From NCBI GenBank assembly GCA_036674765.1, contig JARVKI010000180.1, positions 1 to 33,450 on the forward strand: a stretch of 33,450 nucleotides of DNA. The letters run 5' to 3'. Positions 1 through 10,415 of this stretch are shown piece by piece. The notes below the pieces were generated by a model. The model made no database searches. It was not told where the DNA came from and worked only from the letters and a program-made list of their open reading frames with translations. Within the stretch, counting starts at the first letter, position 1, and each line of letters opens with the position of its first letter. The stretch is from Seiridium cupressi. Its lineage: Eukaryota; Ascomycota; Sordariomycetes; Amphisphaeriales; Sporocadaceae. A program made the translations under genes and the position numbers.

Positions 1-735
1 TATATTAAATTTTTTATTTATATATATATTTTATAAATTATAATTATTTAATAATAATATATTTAATATTTTAAAAATAATTTATTAAAAAAATTAATAA
101 AAATTAATTATTTAATAAAATTAACTTCTTTTATTATTATATTAAAATTAAAAAAGTTATTAAAAATATTATATTAAAATAATATAAAAATATATAAATA
201 ATTAATTTATTAATTAATTAAAAGCTTTTTTTTATTTTAAAATTTAAATTAATCGTAAATTAATTTTAAATTTAATTATTATAAAAGTTATTATAAAATA
301 AAATATTAATTAATAATTATTAAATATATAATTTAATTATATAAAAATTATTTATTATATAATTTTTATTATATAAAATAATTAAAAGTTTTAAAATTTA
401 AATAATTTTAAATAAAAATTAATTATATAAAATTTAAACGTTATAAAAATATTTAATTTAAATAAAAAGTTTATAATAATAAATATAACATTTATAAAAC
501 ATTTTTAAATTATTATTATAATATTATTAAATTTTAAAAAAATTATAAAAATAATAAAAAATAATTAAAATAATTATATATTATTTATTATAATTTTTTA
601 AAAAAAAAATAATCTTTTTAAATAAATTTTAAAATTAAATCGAAATTTAATTAAAAACTTTTAAAAAATCTTTTATTTACTTATTAATTTAATTTTATAA
701 TATTTTAAAAATTAATAAAATTATAATTAATTAAA
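1..735. repeat. AT-saturated, probably RIP-degraded block
   Basis: Nearly all bases are A or T, with only scattered CpG and a handful of other G/C bases. No reading frame of note and no recognisable transposon motif could be read in any frame. The change to normal composition is abrupt, between about 735 and 770. By analogy with the right-hand block, where transposon protein motifs are still legible, this is most likely a heavily RIP-mutated repeat, but its identity is unknown. It could also be another kind of AT-rich heterochromatin. Confidence 0.6.
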
Positions 736-2488
736 ATGGTTGAGTTTTTAATATAGAGTAAAAGTTTTAGCGTGCCGGTTAGTAGGGGGTGTCGGTTAGT
801 GGGTGTCGCATTGTAATTCGATGATCTGACTAGGAAGAGCGGAGGGTTCGTTGCACCCGTACAGACCATATGTAGGTTGCTGCTGATCGTCCATCGCTTC
901 TCTTTTCTGAAACAAAGCACTCGCTCCATAAGGTTTATCATTCACCCGTCGCCACAGGAAACTTATGGCATCATTCATAGATCCATGTCGCTCAATGCCA
1001 ATTTTGAGTTGAGTTCAAGAACAGAAATCTACCTACATAGTGGTTACCTCCATACCCCCGCTGGCAACGGGTGGATTTGCTAGCCAATCAGGGTGCCAAG
1101 CTTATCGGACTCTGATGCGGCCAATCGGAAAGGCTCTCTTGTGGAACCCCGCCTGATAAAAATCGAGGCCCTCTTTCCCCAGCCTCTTCATCCCTCCTGC
1201 TGGCGCTCATAGTAGAAATAGCTACTACAATAGCTGTGTTGAACTAGGTATAGGGGCTCAGTGGAGAAGGCAGTGATACCAGAGTCAATAGGACGAGCTG
1301 GCCAGAAGATCCGAGAAGGGATAGGGTAATCCATCAAGAGGCGGGATCGAATTAGTACTACGATGCCTAAAAAAGGCGTACCCGCTATAAGGAAGGAACG
1401 ACATGAACTACCAAAAAAGAAAGAATATAGTTTTAAAATTGTCGCAAGTCATCTACAATATGCAGCTAAGGTTCTACTGGTGCCAAACACCCATTGATCA
1501 CTCGGGTAGCTTCTGATCGCCTGTATAAATTCGAGGACTTATCAGCTGAGTTCGGAGTTTGGTTCGCTAATTTTATATACCAGTGCCAGCACGTTAATGT
1601 GGTCGAACCCTGCATGGGATCTTTTGGCGTTTGTGATTTCGATATCACTGGATCTGCTCCAATCGCGTGTCGCGTAATTATTTCCTGGCGGCTTTAGCGG
1701 CCCCCAGCTGAACATTGGCGAAACACTAGCGGTATTATTATCAGGGAATCAACGAGGGCTTTGGCATATTGTACTGTAAGCGGGGAAAGACGGCCTTGCC
1801 GAAGGATGGCTTGATGTTAAGCTACGGCCGGTGTGAACAGTAAGGCAATCTTTGTCACCAGCCCCAGTAAGCCTGGTATATCCTCGACAAAGCCATGCAT
1901 TGCCGTAGACAGGGCGACTGATATGTGAGAATATAAATGGATTAGGAGTAATTGTTGTCGGTTTAGACAGCTGGCTGTATTCATTATCGATATGCGTCAT
2001 GTTTAATCAATGTTAAGATGTAATCTATAAATAAATAGAGAATTCCAGATGGATAGATTTATTGTTTCCTTCCGGCGCGAACTCAAGCTTCCATGACGTG
2101 TGGACTGGCCCAGAACACGCGTCGGATCTTCATGTCCCTTTCCACATCCAGCTGAAGTGTGCGGGAGCCTCGCCCTAGCGTTAAGCTTATGCATTGGCCT
2201 TTTGAGACGCCAATCTCTAGCCTGTACTGTAATGAGTCCGGGTAAACTGGACCAATTCAAGCCACAATGCCATAAGATTTCCAATTGGAGTCTGGTGTTG
2301 CTGATGCAAGGCTGGATGAGCACCAATCCATGTGAAATAGGGGCGTTTGGCATCTCCCGAATTTTAAGGGAATAAATGGTTGCCAAGCCATGAGTGAAAC
2401 GACAAGCTTGGCTCATGTTAAGTCAGCCTAACTTGTTCATCGTCTTCTATCATCACCTAGAGCGCGATTTCTTATTTACTTTGTCGTA
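736..2488. other. Intergenic region upstream of the HET gene
   Basis: Composition is normal. Open frames up to 137 codons exist on both strands, but none shows a recognisable domain, and overlapping frames look equally good, so I call no gene. Visible elements are a short imperfect tandem motif at 776-811 next to the AT block, and a promoter-like arrangement of two CCAAT boxes (1084-1088, 1121-1125), a TATA-like GATAAAAAT (1154-1162) and a pyrimidine-rich run after it. No convincing coding sequence follows. Confidence 0.5.
776..811. repeat. Short imperfect tandem repeat (CGGTTAGT-GGGTGT units)
   Basis: Two imperfect units built on CGGTTAGT followed by a G-run and TGTCG lie side by side just inside the boundary of the left AT block. 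It is not a canonical TTAGGG telomere array. It may be a remnant of a repeat edge. Confidence 0.4.
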
Positions 2489-3847
2489 ATGAGGCTGATT
2501 GATGCTAACACCCTGCGGCTGTGCGACTTCAACGACGCAAGCGCACCGCCATGCGCCGTCCTTTCACATACTTGGTCAGTCAATGGAGAAGTATGCTACC
2601 AGGATATGTTGATGGGTATAGAACCAGCTACGACAGAAATGGCCGCCTGGCAGAAGATCAGAGCATGCTGTCGGACGGCGAAACAAGATGGATTATCATA
2701 CGTGTGGATTGACAGTTGCTGCATTGACAAGTCGAACAGCTCCGAGGTCTCTGAGGCTATCAACTCGATGTTCTCGTGGTACGCAGGCGCTTCGATTTGC
2801 TATGCATACCTGGAAGATGTGGCCTCATCAAATGCTGGGATAGCTGAGAAGGAGTTTCGAGGAAGCAGATGGTTTCGGAGAGGCTGGACCTTACAAGAGT
2901 TACTGGCCCCAGAATGTATTCGATTGTACTCTAGGTCGTGGACCCCTTTGGGAAGTCGGCATGACTTGGCATGGCTGATTCGAGAGGCTACGAGCATACC
3001 GGTTGAGGTCTTGGTGGAACAAGGCTCGGATTTTCGAGATTGGTCAATCGCACAAAAGATGAGCTGGGCAGCCAATCGAGACACGACCAAAGAAGAAGAC
3101 ATGGCTTATTGTTTGCTCGGCATCTTTGGTGTCAATATGAGTCCAGTATACGGAGAGGGCGGGACAGAAGCATTTCGGCGTCTCCAAGAAGAGATTATGA
3201 AAGGCTACGACGACGAAACGATTTTCTGTTGGACGCAACCCGACGAATATGGACTGACATCGATAAGTGCTTTAGCACCATCACCAAGGCATTTTGCAAA
3301 TTGTGCAAATATCCGCTGCAGCAAACTGAGCTTTAGTAAGACTCCATTCGAGGTCACAAACAGTGCGATCAATATACGTATACCGTTACGCGAAATCAAT
3401 GGTCGGACATACGGTGTATTTCGGTGCCAACTGGGATGCGATCCGACTCGTTTATTGGCAGTTCCACTGGAGAGAATCAGTGATACCACCAATTTTGTTC
3501 GTCTGCCCGGCAACATGATGGAAGTGGGTCCAAGAGTGTTAAAGTCACAGCACGCTACAAATATATACCTTGCCATTCGTGTTCGAAGATATCACAGTTG
3601 CTTGAACGGATTCGAAGCCTACACCACGATCGTACTGGCCAAGCTGTCTAGACACTGTGCGCTGGTGGATGTTTCCCCAAAAAGTCACGTGGACTGCGAT
3701 CCTGCACGGCGAACGATTAGGATGACGAGTCCCTTATCACCAAACAAAGTCTGGATTCGTGTACAAAGTCGACCAGGGAGAGACTTTATATTCGCGATCC
3801 ACCCACAGCTGTATGGAGATGAATTTCAACGAAAGTATCGACTATAG
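2489..3847 (+). CDS. HET-domain (heterokaryon incompatibility-like) protein
   Basis: This intronless frame of 452 codons carries all the usual HET-domain blocks: AVLSHTW (residues 23-29), YVWIDSCCIDK (71-81), WFRRGWTLQELLAP (128-141), and the segment KMSWAANRDTTKEEDMAYCL (190-209) followed by YGEG (221-224). The C-terminal half has the beta-rich, low-motif character common behind this domain. HET proteins are known in filamentous ascomycetes as effectors of non-self recognition and programmed cell death. The partner and trigger of this one cannot be inferred. The ATG at 2489 is chosen because the first HET block follows at the usual short distance. The protein ends at a TAG at 3845-3847, yet the same frame reopens immediately and stays open to 4093, so the C-terminus may be shortened. 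The neighbour downstream, a Clr5-domain gene, is convergent. Confidence 0.88.
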   Translation: MRLIDANTLRLCDFNDASAPPCAVLSHTWSVNGEVCYQDMLMGIEPATTEMAAWQKIRACCRTAKQDGLSYVWIDSCCIDKSNSSEVSEAINSMFSWYAGASICYAYLEDVASSNAGIAEKEFRGSRWFRRGWTLQELLAPECIRLYSRSWTPLGSRHDLAWLIREATSIPVEVLVEQGSDFRDWSIAQKMSWAANRDTTKEEDMAYCLLGIFGVNMSPVYGEGGTEAFRRLQEEIMKGYDDETIFCWTQPDEYGLTSISALAPSPRHFANCANIRCSKLSFSKTPFEVTNSAINIRIPLREINGRTYGVFRCQLGCDPTRLLAVPLERISDTTNFVRLPGNMMEVGPRVLKSQHATNIYLAIRVRRYHSCLNGFEAYTTIVLAKLSRHCALVDVSPKSHVDCDPARRTIRMTSPLSPNKVWIRVQSRPGRDFIFAIHPQLYGDEFQRKYRL

Positions 3848-4093
3848 GTCGCTTACGTTATACCACGACCGATGCTCAAGCTGAATCTTGACACCATCGT
3901 AGAAGGATTGGATCGTGGTGTAGTCAATTGCACGGAAGAAGATGGGGCACAAATACTTGCAACACACATTGTTCGAGTAAGGCCAATGTTTATCAACTCA
4001 GAAAACATTCTATGGGTGGATGGAATGATTCAGCACACATGGGTACAAGCTGTTGCTTCAGGTAAACGAGTTGTTCTTTGTAGTCTGCTGTAA
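3848..4093 (+). other. In-frame open continuation after the HET stop codon
   Basis: The 81 sense codons after the TAG at 3845-3847 are open in exactly the HET frame and end at 4093. An internal ATG lies at 3872. No family is recognised in the residues (for example DTIVEGLDRGVVNCTEEDG). It may be the old C-terminus of the HET protein cut off by a nonsense mutation, a small separate gene, or chance. I found no canonical intron that removes the TAG and keeps the frame. Confidence 0.35.
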
Positions 4094-4419
4094 ACTCTGT
4101 AATATGTTACTTGTGCAATTACCGCCAGTTGTGTATCAATCCGAGCTTCTTTTCCATACTATTCAACCGTATCCAAAGCAATTTCGACATACGCCCATCA
4201 AGTGCATTTTAGCATATTGTGACCACCTAGAGCAGTACACGGACCTTCGATTACCTATAGGTATGTTGGTCTCCAGACCTCTTCCCTGAATTCCAATTCG
4301 ATCCACTGCTGGCCAGTTCTCCCTCACAAGAATATGACCCAGTGTCACCTCTAGTTTCTTCCTCAGGACTTCTGGGAACAACGTGAATAATATCGGCCCG
4401 GTTTTGTGCGCCTTCGAGC

Positions 4420-4660
4420 TCATACGAAAATCAAGAAAATGAGAAACGAAAATAAAACAGACATCAATACATGATGTTCCCAATACTTTGCCGAAATGTG
4501 TGCTACTCGTCGACTGTCATCGTTTATACTAATCTGCCGTAGAAAAAGCCCCATTACTTCGATCCTTCGCTTCCGAGTCGCATAGGCATCATCCGTCTTT
4601 CCGGCATCCTGGTACCACTCTTCAAGTAGTCGGAGATCCATTATTATGAAGGCTCCGGTC
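4420..4660 (-). other. Possible 3' exon or remnant of the Clr5 gene
   Basis: The minus strand is open from an ACTAG acceptor-like site (just above 4660) down to 4420. It reads ACC GGA GCC TTC before an ATG, then LLEEWYQDAGKTDDAYATRK, a charged helix-turn-helix pattern like the C-terminal helices of TPR-containing Clr5 proteins. It could be spliced in phase from a weak donor (GTACTT or GTCAAG) near 4817, replacing the last few residues of the 407-aa model. No strong branch site is visible. The final hydrophobic run (VLFSFLIFLIFV) looks non-genic. Confidence 0.3.
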
Positions 4661-4798
4661 TAGTCTCACTCAACCGGATGAGAATCGACTGCTCAAGGTA
4701 GTGGCATGCTATGTCATGCCTTGGGTTTCCAACCAATCGTTGCTAGTAGCAGTGTCTTTTTTCAACTCGTGCTAGCGAAGAGTTGTATAGCCACTTAT

Positions 4799-6079
4799 TC
4801 AGCCCTTGACAAGTACTAACCTCCCGTGGCCGGGGTCGCCATTTATTAGATTCCGCCAGTCCGAAGACACTTGCGTACGCTCGAGAGCCTGCTTGGCGCC
4901 CTCATCTGCAACAAACTCCTTTCCGCGATATAAACATTTCTGCATCAGGCTTTCCAACTGCTGAGAACGTTCGAGTCTATATGGCCATTGTATACTCATA
5001 GATGCTAACATCGAGTAGTGCGTTGACACTTCACGCCGGTCGGTTTCGAGGTCGAAGATGCGCTCCATCAATTCTGGTATGAGATGGTGATAGATTTGTT
5101 GATCTCCTGGTTGGAGGATATTATATAGTGCGTTTGCAAGACAATAATCCATAGAGTCTTCGCCCTGGATGATTGCTGCTCTCGCTGCTAGATATCTCCA
5201 CAGTTCGGTGAGGACCCCGTCATCTATGGGATACATGACGGATGCGTACATTGCGACGAGCAAGAACTGGGGGGAAGAATTTTGATACAACTCGAGCTCC
5301 AAGAATGCCCTTCGGGCTAAACAACCCCCAGGGACGGACTGTGCCTCGCTGAAGAGCCAGCTGGCATGATATAGGTTCTCAAACGCCTTTGCTGCGCCCC
5401 AGATCTGTTCAGAATATGGGCTTCCAACCCGTGGCAGAATTGTTGCTTCCGACGGAGGCAGACACGTATAATATGCCATGACAAGTTCTGTAGCTCTAAT
5501 AAGGCCAAGCGAAAGTAAGGGCGCAGCCACTGTGATTGGCGGCGTATGTGGCCGAAGATATTGCGGGAGTTCGTCGGGAGTAATGAACCTTGTATATTCA
5601 TTCATTTGAAGTGCGGTTCTTCTCGTATATTTGTCCAGGTCGACCACTTTTCCATTGAGTTCAAGATGAGTCATTTTGCCCTGATTAGACCGCAGCTGCC
5701 GTATACTGATCATCCTCATTGCATCTTGCCGACGGATATTCTTGGCAAACCCCCACTCTTTAAGCTTATGTTTGTACTGTTTCCTACTATACAACATGTT
5801 AGCGGAGAATAATCGCAACAGTTATCAGAGGTGGAATACTGACGTTGCTGCGAAGCCTTTTGATGCCATGATTGAGACAAGTTCACTCAAGGTTTTCCTG
5901 TTTTCAATATAGAGACGTCGTATTTCGCTTTGCTGAAGATCCCAAGATTCGCGTCTATGATTGTAACGACTTACTCCACTCTCCTTCACGGCAAGATGCG
6001 GCCCGGCCCCTTCGATGGCTCGAGCCTCGCGGGGCTGCGTGGAGTAGCTCATGTACATGGTGTCGAAGGATTGATACAA
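4799..6079 (-). CDS. Clr5-domain protein, two exons
   Basis: The model joins exon 1 (6079-5844) and exon 2 (5786-4799) across a 57-nt intron (5843-5787) with donor GTCAGT, branch GCTAACA and acceptor TATAG. The join is phase 2, and the total is 1224 nt (407 aa). It restores a complete Clr5 domain (Pfam PF14420) at about residues 44-97: SWDLQQSEIRRLYIENRKTL, then GFAATRKQYKHKLKEWGF and KN. Neither half is complete on its own, which supports the splice. The domain is named after fission yeast Clr5, a factor linked to heterochromatic silencing, and in ascomycetes it heads many proteins of unknown role. The remaining 300 or so residues are helix-rich and could be degenerate TPR-like repeats, but I see no clear consensus. 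The start could also be the Met at residue 8 or 10. A possible further 3' exon is listed separately. Confidence 0.82.
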
Positions 6080-7263
6080 GCAAACACTGAAATTGGTAAT
6101 TCGAGTGCGGGTTTGTAGCGTGTCTCCTCTAGAAATGATAGATAGTGAACTTTGCCCATTCAGTGTTCGTAAGCGATAATTTTGTTTAAATACGGAATTT
6201 GCTTAAGGGAGGAAAATACAACAAAATGGTCCCCTCGATTTGTCATGTATTTAAAATAGAGGCCGCCTAATCCAGCCAGCCTTGTCGCTGATCTAGTTGT
6301 AAAAAGTTATTTTTAGCCTGGTTGAACAGGGTCTTTATGAAGCAAGGGGGAATAGCCTGAAACACAGACAGTGGCCGCATTAGCAAATCTACGAAGACAT
6401 GTCGATCGCTTAGGGTTGGCATAAGGCTAAGGCTAGGTACCCCAAGTAGCTCGAATGCTTTCTACCTGCCACTTTGGGCAATTTTGTGAAAGTGGATGCT
6501 TTAGTTAGCTCTTTGTCAGCAATAACGGCCATTGCGCATTATTCATCGCAATCATGCCGTAGAGATGCCCCTGCATGCTGAATCAATCTTTGCGACCTTG
6601 ACAAGAAATTACCAAAATTGTGATAGTGCGGACTCAGGCAGGTGCTATGTTTTGCATGCAGTCTTAGAAGGAAATTAGTGATCGGCGCATTTTTAGGTCT
6701 TTCGGCCGTGCTTCAAGCGTGGATATAGTGGAAACCACGAGTCGGAAATCTTCCAATCAAGACAAGCTGCAACTGCGAGGGGACGTGATACAATACGCGC
6801 GCTCCTTCTGCGTCCGGGCTCCCATTTCTAGGTGGTTTTGCGTACAATGTAAAGTCCTTTGTTTCAGTCCCCTTCAAAGACGCATGAATTGTTAGTCTAG
6901 TGTAGAGCCTGATTGTGGAGTACGATGTCGACGAAGGCCCTAACAGCGGGATGATAACGCTATACATTGCTTCCTGCATTGTAACGTACATGTAAGTCAC
7001 TAGAATGGCACTACTACCCAGCCTTGCCGGCAAACTTGTGATTCCTCCCCGTATTTGGTGCAAGTCTACCTCACCATCATGCCAGGGAACTTGCGCATCT
7101 GTGGTGATAAATGATGATGAAATTGTTGTTTCTTGCTATATGCTTATTTTCAGGCTCTAGCTACAGTAAAGCTTTAGCGCAAGGACACCTACGAGTATGA
7201 GCTTTTCGTTAGTCGGTGCATGCCCAAATCCGTCCAGCTTTTATGGTACTGAGGCCATATATC

Positions 7264-7581
7264 TCATTTGGACGAAGATCTCTTTTGGCGTGGTGCCGTA
7301 TAGGATAGCCTTAGCCACCTTGGTGGTTCGCACATCTCTGAACTCCCTACTCGATCTGACAACCCGTCATAATTATGTCCCATGCCGAACAGTTTATAAT
7401 CTCCATCCAGGTCATCGATCGATTGAGGGCAGGCAGAAAGATTCAAAATTGATTTACCGGGAAATTGAGCTTGGTAGAGTTCCCTTTCGACTCTGGCTTG
7501 ATTTCGCTCGTCTGGACCTTCTATAACTCTTGGTGGTACTCCACCCAGGTTATAATGAAGACTGCGTCTTACATATCTCTA
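7264..7581 (-). pseudogene. Unrecognised open segment, possible gene remnant
   Basis: About 105 minus-strand codons are open without a good upstream start. The residues look protein-like rather than random, for example RVIEGPDERNQARVERELYQ followed by FPGKSILNLSACPQSIDDLD and FGMGHNYDGLSDRVG. I do not recognise a family. A second open stretch (7135-6713, including LPARLGSSAILVTYMYVTMQ) lies downstream on the same strand, so the two may be exons or fragments of one decayed gene. Chance openness remains possible. Confidence 0.25.
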
Positions 7582-8941
7582 ATACGCAGCCGAACTATCA
7601 ATCTTCGAGGCTCGAACGTTGTTTTTCTCTGGATAGCTCCTTGCTTTTTTGCCACAAATCGTCAGTATGATAGAACGACACAGATTCCTAGGACTAGAAG
7701 CGCAGCCAAGACTCCGATTATGACTTCAACCAGGCTGCTATGGACCACGAGACAAGATGGATGTGACAGATAGCAAAGAGGATGGGCAGCATCCATCTAA
7801 AAACAGCTTTAGTTTCTCAGCAACCAGAAAAGGCGGTGCGACCAAATGATATGATTTGTTGTACAGCCCACACTGCGCCACAACGCCGACCAAATTGGTG
7901 ATAATTGTGCCCCATCATGCCGCGTGCTTACGGGAGGATGTCACCGCGGTCTAAGCACTGCCTGCGCCGCGAGTCCACTCCTCGTTGTTGAGAATCGAGG
8001 CTTTGGCCGTGAAAAATGAAATATGATCGTCAACCAAGGAAATTCCAACGAATATATAGCCAAGGATAGTGTACTCTGATGGACGGCAATATGGGGAGAA
8101 ATCCGTATATTGAGGTCCTCCGTGAGGATGATGATGAAGGGAGAAGGAAGCTCCCCTCTGCTGCCGTGAAGGCCTAAGACTAAGAACCCCACTGATCCAC
8201 CCCACGTGGTCTGTGCGTTCATCATACTCATTCCAACCCCAGCGAACTGGAAGGATGCTTCATAAATCGTAGATTAACTGGTATCATTACTTGAACACCG
8301 ACTTCAAACTTGTGGTCCATTCTCGCGCGTCGCGAATTGTGATGCTCAATGCAGGTTAGGAACCTCTGGCAAAAGGGAAATATTGGACAGCGAGCATAGC
8401 TGTTGGAGCCCGTCGTGATGGTTTAATGTATAGAGATCTTTGCCACACTCAACGTATGATTAGGTGTTTTTTTCTCTCATTGTATTTATGAAGTCCCTGA
8501 CGAACCCCTACAAAGTTACCACTTACGAATATTGCGAACGTCGCAGCGTAAGCCGCACGAGCAACGAACATCTCTGGCCGTCTGGCGAGGGATCCAAATG
8601 AGTGTACCTATCCTATTTACTCAGCATTAACCGCGGGGATATCGGAACATTTCCGTGCTTCGGTCAAGAAGCACTTTCTTGTCGTACCAGAGGTGCAGCC
8701 AGCTAAAGCAAGTTCGGCATGAAATTTGTTGTCTCGACCGAGCGCCTTCCTGACGGCCCGAATGTATTCATTCCGAACTCCTCTGCCGTTCTCAGAACTC
8801 ATGGAATAGTACTTCTACCATAAACAACACGTCTACAGTATGAGGTACTGCGATTTAAATTTGCTCGGTGATTCTGGTAGATCTCGCTCGGAGGCAGAAG
8901 TCTGCTAGTCGTATTATGATCGAAGGCGTGGCAACGAATCT

Positions 8942-8955
8942 GGGGGGGGGGGGGG
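8942..8955. repeat. 14-base G homopolymer
   Basis: An uninterrupted run of 14 G residues, preceded by T and followed by TTAATC, in otherwise ordinary intergenic DNA. It is likely length-polymorphic and prone to sequencing error. Confidence 0.9.
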
Positions 8956-9691
8956 TTAATCATTTTGGACTGTTCCTGCGAGTGGTGCAGTCAATGTCAA
9001 TTCATGAGCGGTCAACCTGATCAGCGAGCATCGACAAATTAGCTAGTTTCATGCACGCCGATTCAACATGCCACATAACTAGGCCAATTGAGACGGATCT
9101 TTAAGGATGGCATCCGGCTTTATCGGGGTTGGTAAAAGCCGTAGCCGACCACCCATTCTTTGCAGATCACTTTCTCACTGGTTGAGGCTAGCTGGATCAT
9201 ACAACTCAACAAGGCAAGCTGCTAAGTTCGTTTAAGCTAATCAATCGCACTCGCTAAATCGGTAGGAGCGATCCAAACGAATGTGGAGTCTTTAACTCCG
9301 GCTGGCGGCTTATGGAGTTATTGTAATCTCCGGTCTGAGCTGTGCCATGTGTCCTTGTCAGAATGTTCCTTGGTCGATTGTGAGGATTACATAACGAGCT
9401 TTTCTCATAGGAGATCCTTGATGTAAATGTTTGACGGATCGACATGGCTTTGATCGGCACACGGCCTAACACAAGTGCCGATATATTATATCCGTCAGGC
9501 TGCACATTGAAACCCTGGGGATGGCAATATTTCATCCACGATACATGCAGCATATGATTTGACTTCATCCAGGCATATTGATTCGGTATATCCGTTGTGT
9601 CAGAACCTATCTCCGGTAAGGGAGTAAATAGAGACTTCTTTTCGTCTAGGTGTGTTTGTCAAGATCATTCTATATCGTCCAAAGATTTCGT

Positions 9692-9713
9692 TAAGCTTTA
9701 ACTAAGCTTTAAC
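9692..9713. promoter_or_regulatory. Tandem 11-bp direct repeat upstream of the ABM gene
   Basis: TAAGCTTTAAC occurs twice in perfect tandem (9692-9702 and 9703-9713), ending 36 bp before the ATG of the ABM gene. Each unit contains the palindrome AAGCTT. It could be a regulator site or part of the 5' leader. No specific factor is assigned. Confidence 0.4.
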
Positions 9714-9749
9714 AAATTTACTCCCAGAGCCAAGACTATCTTTCAAGAA

Positions 9750-10415
9750 ATGGCTTCGATGACTGAAGTGATATTATTTTCCCTCACATCGGATAATGGC
9801 ATCCGTTTGCTGACGCAAGTTGTTACGGATACTCTTCTCCAACAGCCAGGATGCCTGCGCGTCCGCTGTGGTCCCCTTCACGAAGACTCGAAAAAGGCCC
9901 AGTGCTTTGTTGAATGGGCCGATAGCTCGCGGTGCCAGCATTTCAAGGCCGCGTCTTCCTACAGCGAGTTTCTCAAGAAGCTCGACCCTTTGATCCAGTC
10001 ACCACCCGACTTTCACCTCGTACAATTTCAATCAATTGTATCATCCGCCCTAGACGAGGAGAAAACGCCAGTGATCGAAGTACTTTCTATGTATTATCCG
10101 AGTGAGGACAATTCCACATCCGAGATAGATAAGGCAAGGACCAACGCCATACAAATCATGGGAGAGTCCGCTCCGTTGGCGAAAGGCTCGACTGGGGTTA
10201 CCGCTCTGGGATGGATCGTTGGAAACGTTGATTTCAAGGGAGAGCCTTGCCGCGCTTCGGTAACGTTAATTGGATGGGAGAGCGTTGAAGCCCATCATCA
10301 GTTTCGCAGTACGGAGGCTTTTGACAAGGGCATTACTCTATTGAAGCAAACCCCGGCCCTGAAGGGGGTGTCTGTGGTTCATGTCTTGACCGCTACAACG
10401 GGACAGAGCGAGTAG
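9750..10415 (+). CDS. ABM / dimeric alpha-beta-barrel domain protein
   Basis: This intronless frame of 221 codons starts at an ATG in a good context (AAGAAATGG). It resembles fungal antibiotic-biosynthesis-monooxygenase-like (ABM) ferredoxin-fold proteins. The N-terminal half has the alternating strand-helix pattern: TEVILFSLT, then LLQQPGCLRVRCGPLHED, QCFVEWADS and FLKKLDPLIQSPPDFHLVQF. A second half repeats the fold (VIEVLSMYYP, TALGWIVGN, ASVTLIGWESVEAHHQF). Such proteins are small cofactor-free oxygenases, cyclases or ligand-binding barrels, often found beside secondary-metabolism enzymes. The substrate is unknown. No signal peptide is seen, so it is probably cytosolic. Its 3' end faces the P450 gene at a distance of about 500 bp. 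The family assignment rests on fold pattern rather than an invariant motif. Confidence 0.72.
   Translation: MASMTEVILFSLTSDNGIRLLTQVVTDTLLQQPGCLRVRCGPLHEDSKKAQCFVEWADSSRCQHFKAASSYSEFLKKLDPLIQSPPDFHLVQFQSIVSSALDEEKTPVIEVLSMYYPSEDNSTSEIDKARTNAIQIMGESAPLAKGSTGVTALGWIVGNVDFKGEPCRASVTLIGWESVEAHHQFRSTEAFDKGITLLKQTPALKGVSVVHVLTATTGQSE

Larger units (their letters stand above)
6080..9749. other. Long gene-poor region with weak coding remnants
   Basis: No complete gene can be supported over 3.7 kb. Minus-strand frames at about 7581-7264, 7135-6713 and 8231-7941 are open for 80-140 codons but lack recognisable domains and normal starts. Other features are a 14-base G run (8942-8955) and two tandem 11-bp repeats just before the next gene. 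The region may hold decayed genes or regulatory DNA. Confidence 0.5.

Noticed and set aside
776..811. Possible telomere-like repeats at the edge of the left AT block
   Set aside because: The units are CGGTTAGT-GGGTGT, imperfect and only two in number, not a TTAGGG array.
2003..2416. Minus-strand 137-codon open frame upstream of the HET gene
   Set aside because: No domain, and a competing plus-strand frame over the same bases is equally open. Likely chance.
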